From Planctobacterium marinum (lineage in GTDB: Bacteria > Pseudomonadota > Gammaproteobacteria > Enterobacterales > Alteromonadaceae): a stretch of DNA of 64,000 nt. Location of the stretch: positions 4,092,001 through 4,156,000 of the forward strand of contig NZ_AP027272.1 in NCBI RefSeq assembly GCF_036322805.1. Reading direction: 5' to 3'. Position 1 is the stretch's first letter; each line of letters starts with the position of its first letter. Below are positions 63,460 to 64,000 of this stretch, in pieces. Under the pieces are notes generated by a model. That model searched no databases. It was not told the origin of the DNA and was given only the letters and a program-made list of their open reading frames with translations. Made by a program: the position numbers and the translations under genes.

Positions 63460-64000
63460 TTAATTGCTTTCTGTCACTTTGGATTCGGTTGATGTTGCAA
63501 GTGCAACTTCTTCATGGGCGTCGTCATCCACTTCATAAGGGTTAGGTGATTGCAGTGCCGGAGCCTTGTTATTTTCTTCATCTTTTTCTTCGGGAAGTTC
63601 TTCAAGGTCTGGAATGGGCTCGACAATCAGGCCTAAGCGCTCTGCCTCAAAGTCCACATGAGATGTCTCCAGCTGTGGCAGGCTTTTGGTGACTTTGGCC
63701 GATAGCTGACTAAAGCGGTCGACTTTGCCATACAGGCCCTGCTGGCCTGCCAACGCTGTGACAGTGTTATTGTAATGGTTACTGGCCGTGTTGAGGGTAC
63801 CGCCCAATTTATGTAATCGTTCTGCTACCGTGCGCACCGAGTTATAGATATCTCCAGCCTTTTCACTGATTTCACGCGCTTCTGCGTTGCTACGCTCAAT
63901 CATCCACAGGTTTGATACGGTGCGAAGAATAGGAATGAGTGTGGTGTGAGATACCAGCACTATGCCCTTTTTGTAACCGTACTCGAACAGATCCTTGTTG
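63460..64000 (-). CDS. rmuC: RmuC-type DNA recombination protein (5' part missing)
   Basis: Open frame continues through the right edge (… NKDLFEYGYKKGIVLVSH), so only about the last 180 residues are seen. LIPILRTVSNLWMIERSNAEA, VRTVAERLHKLGGTLNTASNHYNN and ALAGQQGLYGKVDRF are typical of the RmuC C-terminal core. An acidic tail (EELPEEKDEENN) follows. RmuC limits inversion of short repeats. Copies embedded in type I restriction loci are common, so this is not necessarily the house-keeping copy. 12 bases before hsdM, same operon. Confidence 0.88.
   Translation of the reverse strand, partial: NKDLFEYGYKKGIVLVSHTTLIPILRTVSNLWMIERSNAEAREISEKAGDIYNSVRTVAERLHKLGGTLNTASNHYNNTVTALAGQQGLYGKVDRFSQLSAKVTKSLPQLETSHVDFEAERLGLIVEPIPDLEELPEEKDEENNKAPALQSPNPYEVDDDAHEEVALATSTESKVTESN

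Larger units (their letters stand above)
41313..64000. mobile_element. Tn7-like transposon carrying a defence cargo (far end not in window)
   Basis: Starts at the repeat-bearing end at 41313 and carries tnsA, tnsB and tnsC, then an integrase remnant and a long minus-strand defence operon. No second copy of the end repeats (reverse orientation) was found up to the right edge, so the element either continues beyond 64000 or its other end is decayed. Whether rmuC and hsdMS belong to the element is an inference from the lack of any boundary or house-keeping gene between them and the tns genes. Confidence 0.65.

Noticed and set aside
63460..64000. RmuC as proof of the chromosomal boundary of the transposon
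   Set aside because: RmuC is often a house-keeping gene, but copies within type I restriction loci are common, so it does not mark the end of the element.

Overview
The window reads as a chromosomal stretch of a marine-type gammaproteobacterium, most likely of the Alteromonadales (Alteromonas/Shewanella-like). The basis is the mix of families: YcaD-type MFS, YehS/DUF1456, DUF3392, YggX next to tRNA-Phe, TonB-dependent receptor, AraC regulators with a membrane sensor half, and the paired beta-helix/diheme cytochrome lipoproteins. Genus is an inference; no rRNA is present.

Left part (1-41.3 kb) is a mosaic of small operons. In order: a secreted zinc metallopeptidase cut by the left edge; a YcaD-like transporter; a BlaI repressor with an M56 (BlaR1-type) membrane peptidase fused to a TonB C-terminal domain; a 60-aa lipoprotein and a RecQ-type helicase that diverge around three copies of the operator also found at blaI; an amidohydrolase lipoprotein with a membrane AraC regulator; an RND efflux pair; YjdM; a lone SIR2-like protein with a Cas2/SinR-like small protein; a degenerate receiver-TPR protein with a C8 tract; a broken hydrolase; flavodoxin, VOC, pirin and LysR genes; a caspase-like (clan CD) protein; a TonB receptor with an M61 peptidase; a second membrane AraC regulator before the beta-helix/diheme lipoprotein pair; small hypothetical genes; an IorB/IorA-type molybdenum hydroxylase; an orphan HigA-like antitoxin; an array of small hairpins; tRNA-Phe and yggX.

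Right part (41.3 kb to the right edge) looks like a Tn7-like transposon inserted just upstream of yggX. Its proximal end carries three AAGCATAAARTGTCAC repeats (probable TnsB sites), followed by tnsA, tnsB and tnsC. A decayed tyrosine integrase lies behind tnsC. Converging on it is one long minus-strand operon with overlapping or nearly abutting genes: rmuC (cut by the edge), hsdM, hsdS, an RloC/PrrC-like zinc-hook ATPase, a protein with no recognised family, a DUF3696-type ATPase, a PLD-like protein, and two giant genes that match Druantia type III (DruH and DruE). No hsdR, tniQ/tnsD, cas gene or CRISPR array is visible, and the far transposon end is outside the window.

The most interesting unit is the translationally coupled trio (unknown protein, DUF3696 ATPase, PLD-like protein; 58412 down to 54983) lodged between the RloC-like gene and Druantia. 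I cannot assign it to a described defence system. All family names come from recognised motifs, not from a database search.
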